Notes: a model not told the origin generated them from the letters alone. Counted from the first letter of the stretch, positions 14,771 to 29,055 are shown. The stretch: 64,000 bases of DNA from Phalacrocorax aristotelis (GCF_949628215.1 NC_134277.1:111307463-111371462), one strand, 5' to 3'. A program made the numbers and translations.

Positions 14771-16594
14771 TTATCTAAGACACCAAGGCGTTCAGCAAAT
14801 GCACATGAAAGAATGAGGCTTTGTTCCTTTGCCATCCGGACTCCTATTTCATGTGTGCTTCAAATAAGGGAATTACTTTCTAATGACTCACAGTTTTCTT
14901 TGCCTTAACCCTTCTAGAGACAAATGACTTGCTATACACTGATGACATAATTTCTCTCCTGGACAGTAACTAATACAAAATTAACCTTTCAGCAGAAGCA
15001 CCTTTAGAAAAGCACATCTGGTTTTGGCCTGGGAATTTCAAAGGTTCTTAATAAGACTGGGCTCTCAGCAGCAATGTGCTTTGTTATTGAAGGTGCCTTG
15101 CAACGTCCTACCCTTCTGAACTGGCAAAGATGCTTAACAATTGCTGCGGAGCAAGAGTCGTAAGTAGGGTCTGTGCTTGCAAGTGTATCTCCACAGCATA
15201 ACTGAGCGCTATGGCCAGGTCCTCAAGAGAGGTTTGCTTGTCCCTCCATCGCTGGGCTGTGTGGAGACACAGAGCCCTTGGAGCCACATGCAGGGGACAA
15301 CACACACCGACAGCACACCCTACATCGGGGCAGGCTGGCTGGCTTGGGCAGGGAGCAGTGCCAATACATTTATGCTGCTTGCAAACCCAGAGCTCTGAGT
15401 CACAGGCAGCAGGGGATCTCTGCAACATACTGCATTGTAAAAATTCAAAGATACCTCCTAATGAAAGCAAAAGGAGACAAGATGTTTTGTTTAGGTGACT
15501 TAAGGTACAGTCTTTCCAGCCTGTATTCCCTGAGTCCAGAATCTTTGCCAAAACCATTTTTGTGTATGGTTCTTTCTAACAAGGGGTTAGTTTCTGTCCA
15601 GTGTAAACATGTATAAACCAATTAATTACTGCCTACACTGGCCAGGAAACTTTGTCAAGCACTTTGCTAGCAGGCACACTATTTAAGCACAGATGCAGCT
15701 GGCAGTTTGGATTCTGGTGTTGGTAGCATCTGAGAGAGTTTGCCACTGCCTGCAGAGATCTGGGTGTATACTTCTACAACTGAATGGCAGCAATTTGCTC
15801 ACTTCCCAAGTCGATAAAAATGGAAACACTTGAGAATAAATCTTCCACCATCCACTGCTCACTGTTGCTCTGGCTTGAATTGCTTTGCACATTCTGTCCC
15901 TGATCTACTCAAATATATAATTTCTTTCCATTTCCACTTATTTCCAGGAGCAGCTTCTTCAATTTTACCTCTTAGATTGCTTCACAAAGACTTCAGCAGC
16001 CAACCCTCAAAGCTTTGCTACAGAGGACCTTAAGACCAGAAGCAGACATTTTTCCAAATAACAGTGAGTTAAGCTCCCGAGAGGCTCACAAATTCGGTGC
16101 TGTTTCTGGTGAACTAGAGAGAAGAGCCTGGAAAGCAGGGTCCTCCCAAGGCTGCACAAAAATGCCACGCGCATAAATGACTCGAACATGTTTCCTGTGT
16201 GCCCAGCCAGCAGAAGTGCCAAGGAAAACAGGAGAGACTAAAACTTTATCTCCAACAACAGACTGCAGGACTGCCTTCCCACAGCTTCTGCTGCAGCTTT
16301 GGGAATTAAGTAATGCTGGGGAAGGGTCTGGCTCATGAACCAGCATACCCCAAACACATCCAGTCCTGTCCCTAAATAAGCTCCACCCAGACTGTGTAAG
16401 GAGCCTTACTGGCACCCTGGCACAGCAGCGATCTCTGTAGAAGACCCAGCAAGCCAGAGAACAAGAGACAGCATTTGTGACAGGACTCCTCTCTCTCAGC
16501 TCAAAACTCACTGCACAGCAATGTTCCTCATTTAAACTAATATCTGCTTCCTTGCACAGATATATATTTCTGAAGAGATCTTCTCTCCAAAAGA

Positions 16595-16765
16595 GCTCAA
16601 AGAATTTTACAGGTGATTAAATTTCACAGTATCTTTTTGAGGGAGGTGTTGTTGAGAGTGGGGAGTCTTTTAAAAGTAGAAGAAACTGAGGCATGATGAA
16701 ATTAAGTATCTGTCTCAGAAAGCCAGAGTGGAATCAGAAACAGATCCCAAATTTCTAGCGTGTGC
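16595..16765 (+). repeat. MIR-like ancient SINE remnant
   Basis: The plus strand matches the MIR layout in order: a TTTACA...ATTAA stretch, a GAGGGAGGTGTTGTTG segment in place of the MIR 'GAGGTAGGTACTATTATT' block, then GAAGAAACTGAGGC, ATTAAGTATCTGTCTCAGAAAG and a GAATCAGAAACAGATCCC end. MIRs are tRNA-derived SINEs amplified by L2 LINEs early in amniote history and survive in birds as strongly diverged relics. Ends are approximate. A RepeatMasker run with an amniote library would settle it. Confidence 0.65.
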
Positions 16766-19700
16766 CACCACACACTCATTTCTCCACGATGCAACCAGGA
16801 GATCTGATAGCCAAACTTTGAGTGCTATTTTAAATTAAATTGCATAATGTGGATGAAATTTGTTACCCATATTATCTGGTCTTATTTCAGATTCACTGAG
16901 CTCCCAGTATCAATCAACTGGTATCCATTTCACCAGTATCTATTTAGGTCCATGAGGTCAACAGAAGTCTACAGCTGTAGGATGTTTTTATTTTTTAAAA
17001 CGGGCAAAAACATGTATGTCATAAATTCATTCAAAGACCAGAAAAACTCTGTGGATATTTCTCTCCTACTTCTACAGAATGGATACAGTGCATCCCAGTG
17101 CAGCCTTGACACAAGATTTAGTGCTTTGTTTATGCTGTATTTAAGAGTTTGTATGGATCTTTTCTAAATGGCTGCAAATCAGTGAATTTTATTCAAAATG
17201 AACTCTCACTATTGGTTGCTTAGCTGAGAGACATTTTGCTGAAAAGCCAGAAGAGTAAGGGTAACAGTCTGCTCAACAAACTATCTTTCCTTTTGTTCTG
17301 CAGAGCGAAAACATTGGGACACGACTGTTTGTTTCTTGTTTTGATCCTGCTTCCATCAGTAATATAAAAAGATATAGCTTCGAGGTGAAAAAACGGGTAC
17401 GTACACTTGGGAGAGTAACATGGGTTCAACAGTACCGATGAGAAGAATGCAATTAAGAGGGAACTTGATTTATGAAAAGTAGAAAAGCCCAAAATATGCA
17501 GACATGTAAGGAGGTATTTAGGTACTACCATTATTCCATGTAAGGATGGGTTAAGGACTTTTGTGGTTTTTGTTTTAAAGAGGTGAATTCATAGAATTCA
17601 AAGCTACATTCCGCTTCATGGTGCACTTGTTACTACAAACAATACCTGTCTTGTGAAGGGGTCTCTGTTGACAATGACAGGCTTGAATAAACACTCAGCT
17701 GGCACATAGGTTTCCATTAGCTCAAGTTTACATGCCTTGTCATGCTTCTCCAGCTGTCATTTGTCACTGTGCTTTGCATAAGATCAGCAAACACTATTCT
17801 CCCACAAACTTTCCCCCTGTTTCTTTCTTAGGAGGAAAGGAAGGGGGAAAAAAAGGTAGGTGGGGGTTATGAGGACAGCATAATCACTTCTGCAGGGCAC
17901 TCAAGCTTTGTGTGGAAGGGTACCTTCAAGTCTTCCGTCCTCAGACCACGAGCAGAGCCCTGCTGTGCAGTGGTTTCCGAGGCAGCTCTCCCGGCATAAG
18001 GCTGTTCTCAGAGACAGCACAATGAAGCCAGAGCCCCAAAGTGAAGCACATCATGGCTGGGGGGTAGTACTTAACTGGCCACAGAGCCTTGGTGCTACTG
18101 ACACATCTGCAACCCAAGCAGTTGTCAGAAATCATCTGTTTTCAGCTTTCACTGACCTTAAAGATATATAGAAATGTCTTTGCTTATGCTGGGCCACAGG
18201 GTGCTTGTGCGTATTCCTCACAGGGACAGGGTAATTCGAAGTGTGGGCACATCAGGCAACTTTAGGTATACACAAATGGCATGTATATACAAACGCAAAA
18301 ACCCCAAAATATTGAAGGATTTTGGCATAAAACCCATGCATAAAAGGCAGTCCACTCAGTGGCACGTTACTAAATGGGCTCCAGAGACTGATGCTCTCAC
18401 AAAGCAAACCTCGAGCTCAGGCTGTGGGCTCGTGATCAACATCTGACGAGGAATCGTAGGACACACTGTCATTGCTCCCCCCAGCACAAACGATGCCCTT
18501 GGCTCAGTCTGGTTCCAGTTTAGAGGCGGCGACATTTGGCGAGTCAAACTGACCTCAGCTTCATTGAAACTCCCTGCTTGCTATTAAACAGCCAGCAGGG
18601 ATTTACAGGAATAGCAGGAACCAGATGCGAAAGCACCAGGACTGGGGACAGTGGAGCTACAGATCCAAAGGCACCTGAGCCACATGTGTGCTAGTCCAGC
18701 CCCCAGGCTAAATAGCAGCTGCAGAGCTCAGCAGCCTAGGGAGGAAACCCCCTCTCCTTCCCAGCCTGGAGAAGGCCCCAGCCCTCCCCAGGATGCGTCT
18801 GCTGCGATGGGCATTTAACCAGCAAAAGCACCTGGACATCAGGCTGTGTGTGTTTGTTTTTACGAGGAGGGGCAAGGGGTCAAGCAGCAAAGCAGAGATG
18901 GAAAAGCAGATGACAAGCCTGTTTTGTGGCCCTGTTCTACTCTCCTGGTGCCTCTCCGGCAGCGAGAGCTGCCGCCTCCTTTGCTACAAAGCCTGGGTGG
19001 CTGCTTACCCCCAGATCCCAACCCCTCCATGCTGCCCACAAGGCGTACATCAGGGCCAGGGAAAGGCCGGAGCAGCAGTGGCCCCCCCAGAAAGGGCAGG
19101 AAAATAAGACTTTTCAGTTTCACTGCTGCTTTCTTTGCTGTTAAGAGTAGGGCAGATTCGGGCCTTTTCCAGGGGAACATTGTTCAAGTGAGTCGCACAT
19201 GCTCCCCCTGCTAAACTTCTATTAACTAGGTAAGACCAAATGCCAGGCAGACACCGCAGGGCTGGGTTTCACACCTTACTACCCGAAGAGCTGGGGGAGG
19301 CACCGCTGCAGCTGCAAGCCCAGTGCCTACTGTCACCAGCGCCTGCTGTCACCCAGCCACTATGTGCCACTGCCAGCTCCCGGTGCTCCCCTAAGGCCAG
19401 CATGGGGAGACCTGCAGATGGATTTGTCCATAGAAATGGGTTACGCCCTTTCCCCATGATGTCACCTGACTACAACAGCGTTGTTAAACAGCACTGAAAC
19501 CCCTGCTTCCATACTCTTGGGGCAGGCACTTTCCTTCTGCCTTTCCTCCTCTACCACCAATTATCCTCTCTGCCAAACCATACATCCAAATGTGTGCAAA
19601 TGATGAAACAGCTGGAGCCCAGCAAAGAGCTAGAGCCATGCAGCCTAGCCCTCAAGGGCAAGTTGACCCTGTCAAGGAATGCTAGAAAATCCCAAGATAA

Positions 19701-22539
19701 ATCTGTGAAAGTAGCCTTCAAGCAGGATTTGGTGCCATGGCCTCTGTTCATCCTTAGATGTTATTGCCCCTTTGAGCAGGATGAGTATCAACACAGGGGG
19801 TGGCGGACCTTTGTCATGCAGCAGGAATGTTAACATCCTCCAGATTTAAACGGCGCCATCTGAAGAGCAGTTCATGTTCTGAAATTAATTTTTCATGTGT
19901 ACATCATGAGGTCCTAATAAAAATGTTAAAAAACTGTCTTTGTTGTCCTCTGATCCCAACAGGACTCCCTTCTCCCTTGGCATTTGTCATCATTGTTGTT
20001 GTCTACAGACAACAAGGTCGTTGTTAAGGTTATGGTACCAGCTTAACAAAATGAAAAGGATTTTTAAAAAAAGAGAAAAACAAAAAGACAAAACAAAACC
20101 AGAAAGAAGATTTTGTTGGGGCAGGGGGCGGGGAAAAGAAACAGAAATGTGCCAGGAAGCAATATAAAAAGAAGCAGGGGCTTTTGATGTTTTCTTTTCC
20201 CTCCTCCTTCATTCTTGGCTGAATTATAGGGCGTAGCATAGTATTTTCAAAGCATCTTCTACAAACTTTATTTAGTTCAGTGATTCACATTTCCCGAGCA
20301 AGGTTAACCAAAGGGAGGGAAGTTTCTCCCCTTGCCCCCGGCTGTTCCCCAACTTTCAGCTAAATTGTATCACATTGTTAAAAATAATTATCAGAAAGGA
20401 ACCTTTCCTGATCTCCTCCAACGGCATTGTTATTCCCAACAATGTGCAGGATGGTTCATTACTTATTCATTTTAGAGAGTGATTATAAAGTACTTTGCAC
20501 AATCTGAAGCCTCAAACATGAATAAGACAGATGCACATAGTTAAGACTGAGAACTTCATGGTCATTGCTCACCAGGGCTTGTCTTCTTCTTCCAAACACA
20601 CACCCCAAGTCTGAAAAACCAAGAAGTTATGTATAGAAGTCAGCCAACTTTCTCTGCTAGTCCAAGTTGAGCACTCCCTGGGAAAAGCTGGAACTGAGAT
20701 CAGATGTGCAAGAGAAGACAGCAGAGCTTATCTGGGACTTCTAGGCCTACACAAACACCATCTGAATCTCCATGATCCATCAAACCACCTGAGCAGCATA
20801 GGCTGCGAGTTGATTCTGTGCTTGGAATGTGCCTCACTCTGACCACCAGGACCATAAAACTGCCAGAGTGTTGAACCCTTATCAGCTGGCAGGATTTATT
20901 TCCTCTGTTTCCCCTGGAATACCCTTTACAGCTCTTGCTATCCAGTACTCGCTGCTGGACTCCCAGCTCATGATGCCCCAAAATTCACGCAAAGGCTGCG
21001 TGAGGGGCTTGCAGTCACTTACTTTGTCAGTTCAGTCCAATCTCTGCACATCTTCTCATCCCTTCTGGTTATGCATTAGAAGGAACAGCAGCAGCCATGT
21101 CAGGACTTCAGGAGAGTGAACATACATACGGGGATTGGAGCAGGAAGCCAGATGCTCAGTTAAAGCAGCAAAAAGTTGAGTGCAGAGGGCATGACAGGCA
21201 AAGCAGCCCAGCCAATACGAGAAAAGGTTTGAAAAATCCAGTATCCTTTAAAGAATATCTGAATACTTAAAAAAAGAAAGAGTAAGATCAGCATAGGAAA
21301 ACTTTACCCTTTCCTACTTCCCTTTCACTGACTCAAAGAGATGCTTTTCTCTCTCCATGAGAAACAACTGTAAGGTCAGATTTGTTTGAAGGGAGCAGAG
21401 AAGAGCGCCTCTGGTTTCTTTCCAGAAAGAAGTTTATTTTAGATTCACAAAAGGTCAAGAAGAATAAATTGCAATGGATACTCTTCCTGTGTAGCCAAAC
21501 ATATTCCTAAGCAGAAACATGATGTTATAAAGAAACAAACAAATAAATATAAGGAGGCTGAAGAAAACCCTAACCCTCAAACATTTCTCACTGCAGAATG
21601 GTATCACTCTTGCATATGCTGAAGGAGTAAAATTACTTTTAAAGGTGGGGTGGGGGGTAGCTGTGATTTAGATACGCATAGAGGCTCACTTTTGGGAGAT
21701 AATTACACATCGGAACAAACATCCTAGCACTGAATGAAACTCTGCCAGCATGGCTTAGCCTTGATCTCTACTGCAATCCCTTGTACAACAAAGGAAATCA
21801 TGTATCAGCGAGAAAACCCATAACTCTGCTGAAAAATGCTAAATGCACACAGTAATACAAGCAATCTGTTACCTAAAGTATATGAGTTCCTTCACCCCTG
21901 ATCTGCATGCTCCAACAGCAGCACATTTAGCTGTTTGGATGCTTTTATTCCCACATGGTTTCCTTCATGCAGGTACATGTAGCTCCACTTCACCAAGCAA
22001 TGGAGAAAAATGCAAATGATTACCTGGAGGATGTTAACTATTAGATTGTAAACCATGAATATCATACTTATTTTTGTGGCCTTAATCCATTACTAGGTAT
22101 TTAGAATATTCTGCAGCCAACAAAAATTAAGGAGAAATGCAGATCCTACAAAAGGGAAAATCTACTGGATAGATTTATATCGTTGCCAGTGACTTTCCTA
22201 GTACTAAGGAAGCCTACCAGGACCTGGAAACAGCATGGCTGTGTCTCCAGAGGAAATTGTTTATTTACTTGCTCCTAACACTGAGCTGGATTTTGACTTG
22301 GGTCAGCAGAGGCTGTAAGGAGCCCTGCCTGGACATTTATGGAGGATGTCTACTGGCTGCCTGAAAACAGTTTGTGGCTAAGGAGGCCAGAGCCCCTCTG
22401 CTCCAAGTGCTGGGAGATGGAGACAGGCTTTCTCTTCTGTGCTTACACAGCACCCAACACTGGGCGTCATGGTCCCAGAGCTATAATTTCTTCATCCTAC
22501 TGCCGTACCAAAGTAGTAACAACTGTCTTGCTGTGTTTC

Positions 22540-22790
22540 CAGGTAATAAAGTTGCACTTTTCTCTAATTGCCACAATCACTGACAGTTTATGTTAATCAA
22601 GTGACACCAACATGAAGTGATGGGCTGCCAGAGGACTAGAAAGCAATTTACCCTCAGCTGTTTCTGACATGTTTGTGTACACAGTTCAGTTTACCATTAA
22701 GAAGGGCAAATAATGACCCCTCTCCAGTTTGAGGCTGGATCCTTTAAGTAATAAATTGAAAGCCAATGTTTAAATAAAAAGACACAACTA
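22540..22790. promoter_or_regulatory. Candidate conserved noncoding element
   Basis: Repeat-free block with CACAATCACTGACAG, TATGTTAATCAAGTG, GGCAAATAATGACCCC and TAAGTAATAAATTG. It has mixed composition, no low complexity and several homeodomain or POU-like cores. The call rests on pattern only. Confidence 0.18.
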
Positions 22791-23408
22791 CAGATTCAGC
22801 CTGACGCTCTCCAGCAAAATGGTCATTAGGCAGCAGAGGCCAGACAATATTCATCTGGCCCTCAGGAGGTTTCTGCTGTACTTTAGTGACCACTGAAGAT
22901 ATTAATTTTCACTCACCCCAGTTCCTAACAACGTAGGGGTCTGAAGAAGTCAGGCCACTTACTGGATATAGGCGTGTGATGGCTCTCCATGTCTTTTTTC
23001 CCTTGCAAACCATCATGCAGATGTGCTGCCTGGGTCACAGCCCACCAAGCAACCTGCCAGGTGTCAAAGGGTGCATTTTGTGTACGAGGTCCCAGTGTAG
23101 GGAAAAGGATGTGGCACTATGCCATAACCTGGGGGATGGAAGCAGGTCTGAAGTACACCACTGGGGCCCTTTCATGGCTGGTTCACAGGAATCAACATGA
23201 CCCATGTGCTATGACATCTCAGACCACCACTGTCTCCTCCGCCATCATGTGGGAATGACAGATGTGAAACACTGCTGAAGGATTTCATAAAACCATCTGC
23301 CTGCCTCTCCTCTCCGTAATCCTGGGGTGTAATCCTAAAGAATGGAATAGAATTTCAGCAGGTAGGAAAAGTATAATAGTGCCATGTGGCTTTTTCTATT
23401 GACTTGAA

Positions 23409-23431
23409 GATACTAATAGTTTACTAGTATC
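23409..23431. repeat. Short imperfect palindrome
   Basis: GATACTAATA and TACTAGTATC are 10-base arms with one mismatch around a 3-base loop. Too short and isolated to suggest a structured RNA. Confidence 0.7.
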
Positions 23432-24346
23432 TGAACTGCTGGGTGCTTGGATACATGTATAATCCTTCACTTTGGAAGACTACTTACTACTTTCAGCACC
23501 TCCCGAGGCTTTCTGTCAACACTGATAACTCCCATCTAGGATGGGAAAGCATTAAAAGTGTTTTCACTTAATGGTAATCAAATTATTTTTTAAGAACTCG
23601 TAAAACCCAAACAACTCTTCTTCCATTACACTCTCCCTGCAAAAGCCAGTAACATTTCTGGATAGAAAAGAAAGAACAGTTCTACACTATGGAAAAAGGC
23701 ATTTGAAAGATTGACTTACTTCCCCTAAAGACAATTCAAAGGCAGACGAGTAGTTGTGTAAAGAAAATGGGGAAACAACACAGATTAATAATATACATTG
23801 TCCTAGAGTTATGGTTCTGCAGGAGGTGGGAATCCACTGACTGACAACTTAGTGTAGTCACAGCAACAGAGTAAGTGGCTGGTACATAACTAAAGGTCTT
23901 ATTTTAGGATATGTCCAGGAGCATTCTGCTGTACTGATACATAGTTCTTAGAGCTTTCCCTTTTGTCCGCCGTACTTTAAACTAGGAACCTACACAGTCA
24001 GCTGCCCGAGTGAATGGAAAATACCTCTTCACTCCAGAGCACACAGCTGTACGCAAATATTCCTGTTAAAATCCCACTCTCAAATTTAACCTCTCAGCAG
24101 TCCTGCAGGCTGATACATTCAGTCCATTCTAAACTATAAAATCTAATGAGAAAACGCTCCCACAAGCTGTGTCTGACTGTGAAATAGAAGAGCTCGGTTA
24201 ACCACATGAACCTTTAATTTGTAAATGAAGAATCCTCCCTGCCTGATGCCGTTACTTGTGACAAAGCCTGTCCTCAAACAGCAGCAAGCATATGACGTCC
24301 TGGAGGGTATGTGCGGCAGGGGCAGATGGCCAGGGTGGTATTTTAC

Positions 24347-24377
24347 TTTTTTTTTTTTTTTTCCAATTTTTTTTTTT
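24347..24377 (+). repeat. Poly(T) pair, T16 and T11
   Basis: Sixteen T, then CCAA, then eleven T. It could be the reverse-strand tail of a retrocopy, but nothing recognisable lies on the 3' side. Confidence 0.9.
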
Positions 24378-27300
24378 AATCTTTAGGCACTTTCAGAGCA
24401 ATAGATGTGCAGCTTGAATAATTCCCATTAGGATGATTGCACCTACAGCTGTTGGTTTTTTGTCAGCCTGCCTCACTGCAATACAACTACAAAGAAGTTC
24501 ATGTACAGAACAGGTAACCCCGGCACAGACTGTGTCACTTGATACCCTGATTTCATGAGGAATTCAAGCACATATTTAATTGCCAGCTTGCTTTGCCTAT
24601 TCACGTGCAGAAAAAAGGCACAAGCTGAAGTGCCTTGCATAACTGTCACAGAGCAATGTAACAAGCATTATGGAAGCTCAAAAGCAAAAGGCAAAATTAA
24701 GGTTTTGAATTTAAAAGTCTAACCAGGGATGGGTTCAATGAGAAAATGAGGGCTGCCATGCCTAAATGAGCACATCTGGTCAACTTTATTTGTAACAGGA
24801 CAAAGACCCTTTTCTCTGAGGCCAAGATACCAGGTCTTTAATCTTTATCCATATTTCTCATGCTTATCGCATACGGGTCTATCATAAAGATGTCTTTATC
24901 ACTTTTTCCTTTTGATTAAAGGCTCTGAGTAATGCTAGCCAGTATCAATAACAATGCCCTAAAAATAACATTATCATCGCACCAGAACCTTGCAGGGAAC
25001 ACAGTGATAATCTCACTAGTCCGTCTCGTATGGATCATCCACCATCCTCAGGAAAAAAAAACCCATGAAGAGCAAACTCTTCAGCTACATTGTGTTTGGA
25101 GTATCATTCATCTTACAGACAGTGAAAGCCTGGGTGATCTTTATTTTACATTAATCACACGGTTAAACTGCTCAAATACTAAGAAGGCAGGTTGGGGAAT
25201 GAGGGAGGGGGAAGAAAGAGAAAAAAAGAAAAGCTGGCTCAGAACTTCATCCCAAACAGTAACCAAATATTAGCCACTTTTTAAGTACTATAAAGTTTTA
25301 AATGTTTGAGTCAAAGGAAACAGTGAAAGTAATTAGTTTTACCACACATTCAGTGATCATCAGACTAAAAATCAGCCCAACAGGTATGTATATATACATA
25401 TAAACAGAAATTCACATTGGTCAAAAATATGGTTGAGACGTATCAGCCATGTGAAAGGTAAGACTACAGTTAAACAACAACAAAAAAAATCCCATAAAAG
25501 GCATTGATTGCCAACCAGCCAAGTTATTACAGACAATTGGTATGTATATGGGACACAATGATAATAAGGACACTTCGTGGTCCTAAAGGAAATTAACAAT
25601 TGTGGGAAATCATTTTAATAGTGCTCAGAAGGATTACAAAATCCTAGTTTCATGTCATTCTACAACAGAGTAATGTTTTCCCATAAATTATAGCAGATTT
25701 CAAGGGAAAACAATTAATGGTAACAGAATCAAAGACATATGAAAGCTTTCTGATTTAAAGTGACATTGCTCATTTTAAAATAGCTGGTTTTAATTAGCTT
25801 CTTCCTAAGACCACTGAAGGTGCATTTCCACACTCACTGGAGAGAACTTCTGCACTCAAGAAGATTGTAAGACTGTGATCACAACAGCAAAATTATTTGT
25901 AAATTGGCTGAATGCTCATTAAAAGAATGAAATTTAGGAAACAGTCCAAAGCTGACATTTCTGTCCTTCACTGTCACGATCAGCTGCTGAAGAAAACCCA
26001 AACAATGTGACATTCTTAACGCCAATATCCCCAGCACACGCAAACCATCAGACCAAAACCCTGTCTCAGCTACAGGTTGGTAGCTCACCTAAAGGAAGTT
26101 GAGGCTCTGCATTATTTATTTTGCATGAGAATTTTTCTTTTTCTAACTTAACCTAACACCTCAGTTTCATACCTTATTAATGCTCTTCAAACAGGTAACA
26201 ACCAATAAAAGGACTTTTTTCTATATGTTCGTCAGTGCGTTATGCATGTCTTGAAGTAACTAGCAATTAGTGTATGTACATGTCTAGATAGGTGACTAAA
26301 CAAAATGCCCTGAATTCATAAACCATGTCACATATTATTGTTTTCTACAGAGACTTAAGAAACTGAGACAAAAAGCAATAATTAGGTTAATGAAATGCTA
26401 AGAATTTTTCTGATTTTAAACATGTTTGAGCAAGACAGAAAGCGCCATCTGACCTACTTTGATCATTCACTTTCACAAAATATTTCAACCAGGCATCCGA
26501 GATGCACATGCTGTTGATTTTTTTGAGCAGTTACAAATCAAAATGTGTAGAGCTGAAGGGCAATCAGTTATGTGGAGGTTAATAAAATGTCCTGGACTGG
26601 AATCCCTTCAACACATCTGGTTTTAAGACTTCTGTACATATGTTTGCTTTGGGTGTATTTGATGTTGGAGTTCATTAATGAACAAAATTGGCAGTGTATC
26701 TGCTTGGCCCCTGCCAGTTTCAGTTTTTTGGAACCATTGATGATATCGGGATCTGCACATCTAGTCATGTTAATAGAACAGAATCACTGGCAAAATAAAG
26801 ATACTAGTCAAAAAAAGATAAAACCCTGAGTGTGCCTGAGTACAGGCTACTTAGATACATGGTTTGCCTTTTTTTTGATGGAGTAGTGGGGTTTCAGAGA
26901 TTTGAATTAGCAACATGGTACATGCCAGCTAAACAGAAGGTATTTTCTGTTTTGTGATCTCTTATAATGGCAGTACATGGTCTAAATCTAGATTTTCAGA
27001 GGCAAGTGCTTATTTTCAGTGCCCCCTTACCTGAACAGTCAGCTCATTGATCCTGCAAAGGTGTTGGTGTCCCAGAACCATACCCGCAATCCATCAAGTT
27101 TTTGCAGCCTTGCACTATACTCTTTAGAACATGCCTTCTGACTGAAAATCTCAGCTATAAATTGTAGCGAGAGGGCACCACTTAAGGAGAGGGGAGAGGA
27201 ATGGTGTGGGGTGAAAAACCTCTGACACCCAACAATTAAAGACTCGTGTGCTGCATCCCAGAAAGGAAAAGGGTGCTTTTTAAAATATTATTGGAACCTC

Positions 27301-28435
27301 TGTCAAAAAAAATTAATAATCCATTTGTGTGACTGACAAAGAGCTACAATGCAGGGTCTTTTTTTTCCCCCCACCTTGATTTGTTCCTTTAAAAACTTTC
27401 TGCCCAACACACAGAAAGCTGAACAAGCAGAGTACAGAATCTTCTTGCAAGTGTCCGTATGCATTGGCACCTGCCTAAAGGTTTACTGTAAAATGGGTTG
27501 CCAATTAGATTTCACTCAGGCAGTAGAAACCAACACAACCAGAATATTTCTCTCTCCAGGGCACACAATGCTTATGTCTGCTCCAGATCCAGCCCAGACT
27601 GTTCAAAGAGACTTGGGGGTGGCACAGGGAGTATCCTTGTGCTTCTACATCCTCTCTGCCATGAAAGATGGGGAATTCCTCCTTTAGTGAGGAAGAGTTG
27701 TTTGATTTATAGCCTGTGAAAATCTCTTCTTGTTAAGGAAGATGTATTCTGCAGCTCCAGGCATAAATGAGCTCTTTGGAGCAAGGGGTCAGCTTGTTTC
27801 AAGAAAGAGACCTGAAGATCTCACAGACAGAGCCACTCCCTATGTCTTGAAGGCATGTGTCTCTTAAGTGGCTGACAGACTCCCTAGGTTTTTGGGGCTT
27901 CTAAACACAGATGTAGTAAAGTGGTCCCATATTCATCTGGCCAGGAGATTTCATCCTTTCTTCTCAGCTATGGACTTAGCATCATGAGGTGGCCCTTCAT
28001 CACTTATAACTGAAGGATTGCTGTGCTCCAGGTACCTTGGGATGCTTATTAAGAACAAGAAGATGCTTCATGGCTTCAGGAGAAGCATCTCTGCCTCCCC
28101 AGTAAATGTGGCTCTTTGGGAGTCTGTCACTTGGGTGCTACATGTGCCAGCTGGGCCCCTCACTCAGGATGGGCAGTGTCCGCTATGGATCCCAGTTCTC
28201 CGGCATGAGGAGGAGAGCAGCTTTGCCATCTGAAGCGGACTTACGGAGTGACCTTTGGGAATGAAAGAAGGCAAGAGGAAGGCAAGCAGCTACCAGTGAC
28301 TGGAGGTAGATCCTTAGGACTTGGATACTCAGCACTGATGGGGGAAAGGCTCTTTGCAGTGAGAAACTCCTACCATCAGAAATCAGAAAGTAACCCAAAC
28401 CCATCATAAGTAGGGTGATACAAAACCCACCTCTG

Positions 28436-28560
28436 TGTGCATGAATCTTGGCTAACCTCCCATGATCTGCTGTAGTAGCCCTGCACAAGTTGTTTACCCT
28501 TTCTGTGCCCCAGTTCACCCTTCTGCTAAACCACGATAAAATTACTTGCTTACCAATTGC
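28436..28560 (-). repeat. MIR-like ancient SINE remnant, reverse orientation
   Basis: The plus strand carries the reverse complement of the MIR core: GCACAAGTTGTTTACCCTTT, CTGTGCCCCAGTTCACCC, TTCTGCTAAACCACGATAAA and an ATTACTTGCTTACC end. Each block corresponds in order to the familiar 'CAAGTTACTTAACC, CTGTGCCTCAGTTTCC, TCATCTGTAAAATGG, AGTACCTACC' arrangement. An open frame on the minus strand (28183-28563) runs through it and is repeat-derived. Boundaries are approximate. Confidence 0.7.
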
Positions 28561-28904
28561 CACAGGAAAGTAGCATCCTAGAAAAATACCAAGATAGACT
28601 TAACTAAGCTTATAAATTATTTTGATATTCCCAGATGAAAGTTCCCTTTAAGTATAAAGTTTTATTATTATTTCAGCTGCTCCCTTCCATAGCATAATTA
28701 CCCAAAAAGGCTTTAGAAAAGCCTCAGATTAACCATAATACTTTTCTTGTTAATGACTAGCAAAACATTATACTTCTCACATATGGGACACAAGCATTTG
28801 ATCTCAGTTTAGTGCACCAGCATTTAAGAACAAAAGCAAGTATTGCTCTACATCTTGCTTAAACCTGATGTTAACTTTCTCCCTTGGAAAATACGTTTTG
28901 GGGA

Positions 28905-29055
28905 CAGTCTGGCTTGTTTGCAATTTACATGATTTCAAATCTAATTTATAGACGGTCTAACCTGAGGTCAATTGTTATTACCGTCTTGAAGAAATGATTG
29001 TAAACTGGGAATAGCTCCTGCTTTAATCATTTAATTTGCTTTACAAAGCAAAACA
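28905..29055. promoter_or_regulatory. Candidate conserved noncoding element
   Basis: Repeat-free block with TTTGCAATTTACATG, CAAATCTAATTTATAG, GAGGTCAATTGTTATTACC and AATCATTTAATTTGC. The CAATTGTTATTACC stretch resembles combined SOX and homeodomain sites. The call rests on pattern only. Confidence 0.18.

Larger units (their letters stand above)
1..16594. other. Noncoding, unique-looking sequence, no gene recognised
   Basis: AT-leaning sequence with no recognisable exon, RNA gene or well-preserved mobile element. It contains the motif at 2547 and the candidate element at 14590. A mildly pyrimidine-rich patch lies at 7370-7530. Consensus-like splice donors occur at 7326 (CAG then GTAAGG) and 13242 (CAG then GTAAGT) without a convincing exon on their 5' side. 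The longest open frames (7332-7811 plus strand, 15108-15557 minus strand) are compositionally biased and match no family I know. Confidence 0.8.
16766..28435. other. Noncoding, unique-looking sequence, no gene recognised
   Basis: A somewhat GC-richer interval (about 18.4-19.5 kb) is present, but no clear CpG island, promoter or exon stands out. An A-rich patch lies at 20045-20110. The poly(T) pair at 24347 and the candidate element at 22540 are listed separately. No open frame resembles a known protein. Confidence 0.8.

Noticed and set aside
15108..15557. 149-codon minus-strand open frame with several Cys
   Set aside because: No spaced Cys motif of a known domain; three plus-strand frames are also open here, indicating a stop-poor composition.
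16086..16511. 141-codon minus-strand open frame
   Set aside because: Starts at GTG rather than ATG and matches no known family.
21566..21577. Telomere-like AACCCTAACCCT
   Set aside because: Only two units; expected by chance in 64 kb.
26684..26720. AAAATTGG and TGGCCCCTGC, words found in U6 snRNA
   Set aside because: The spacing is wrong and the rest of U6 is absent; too little for even a pseudogene call.
28183..28563. 126-codon minus-strand open frame
   Set aside because: Runs through a reverse-oriented MIR-like remnant.
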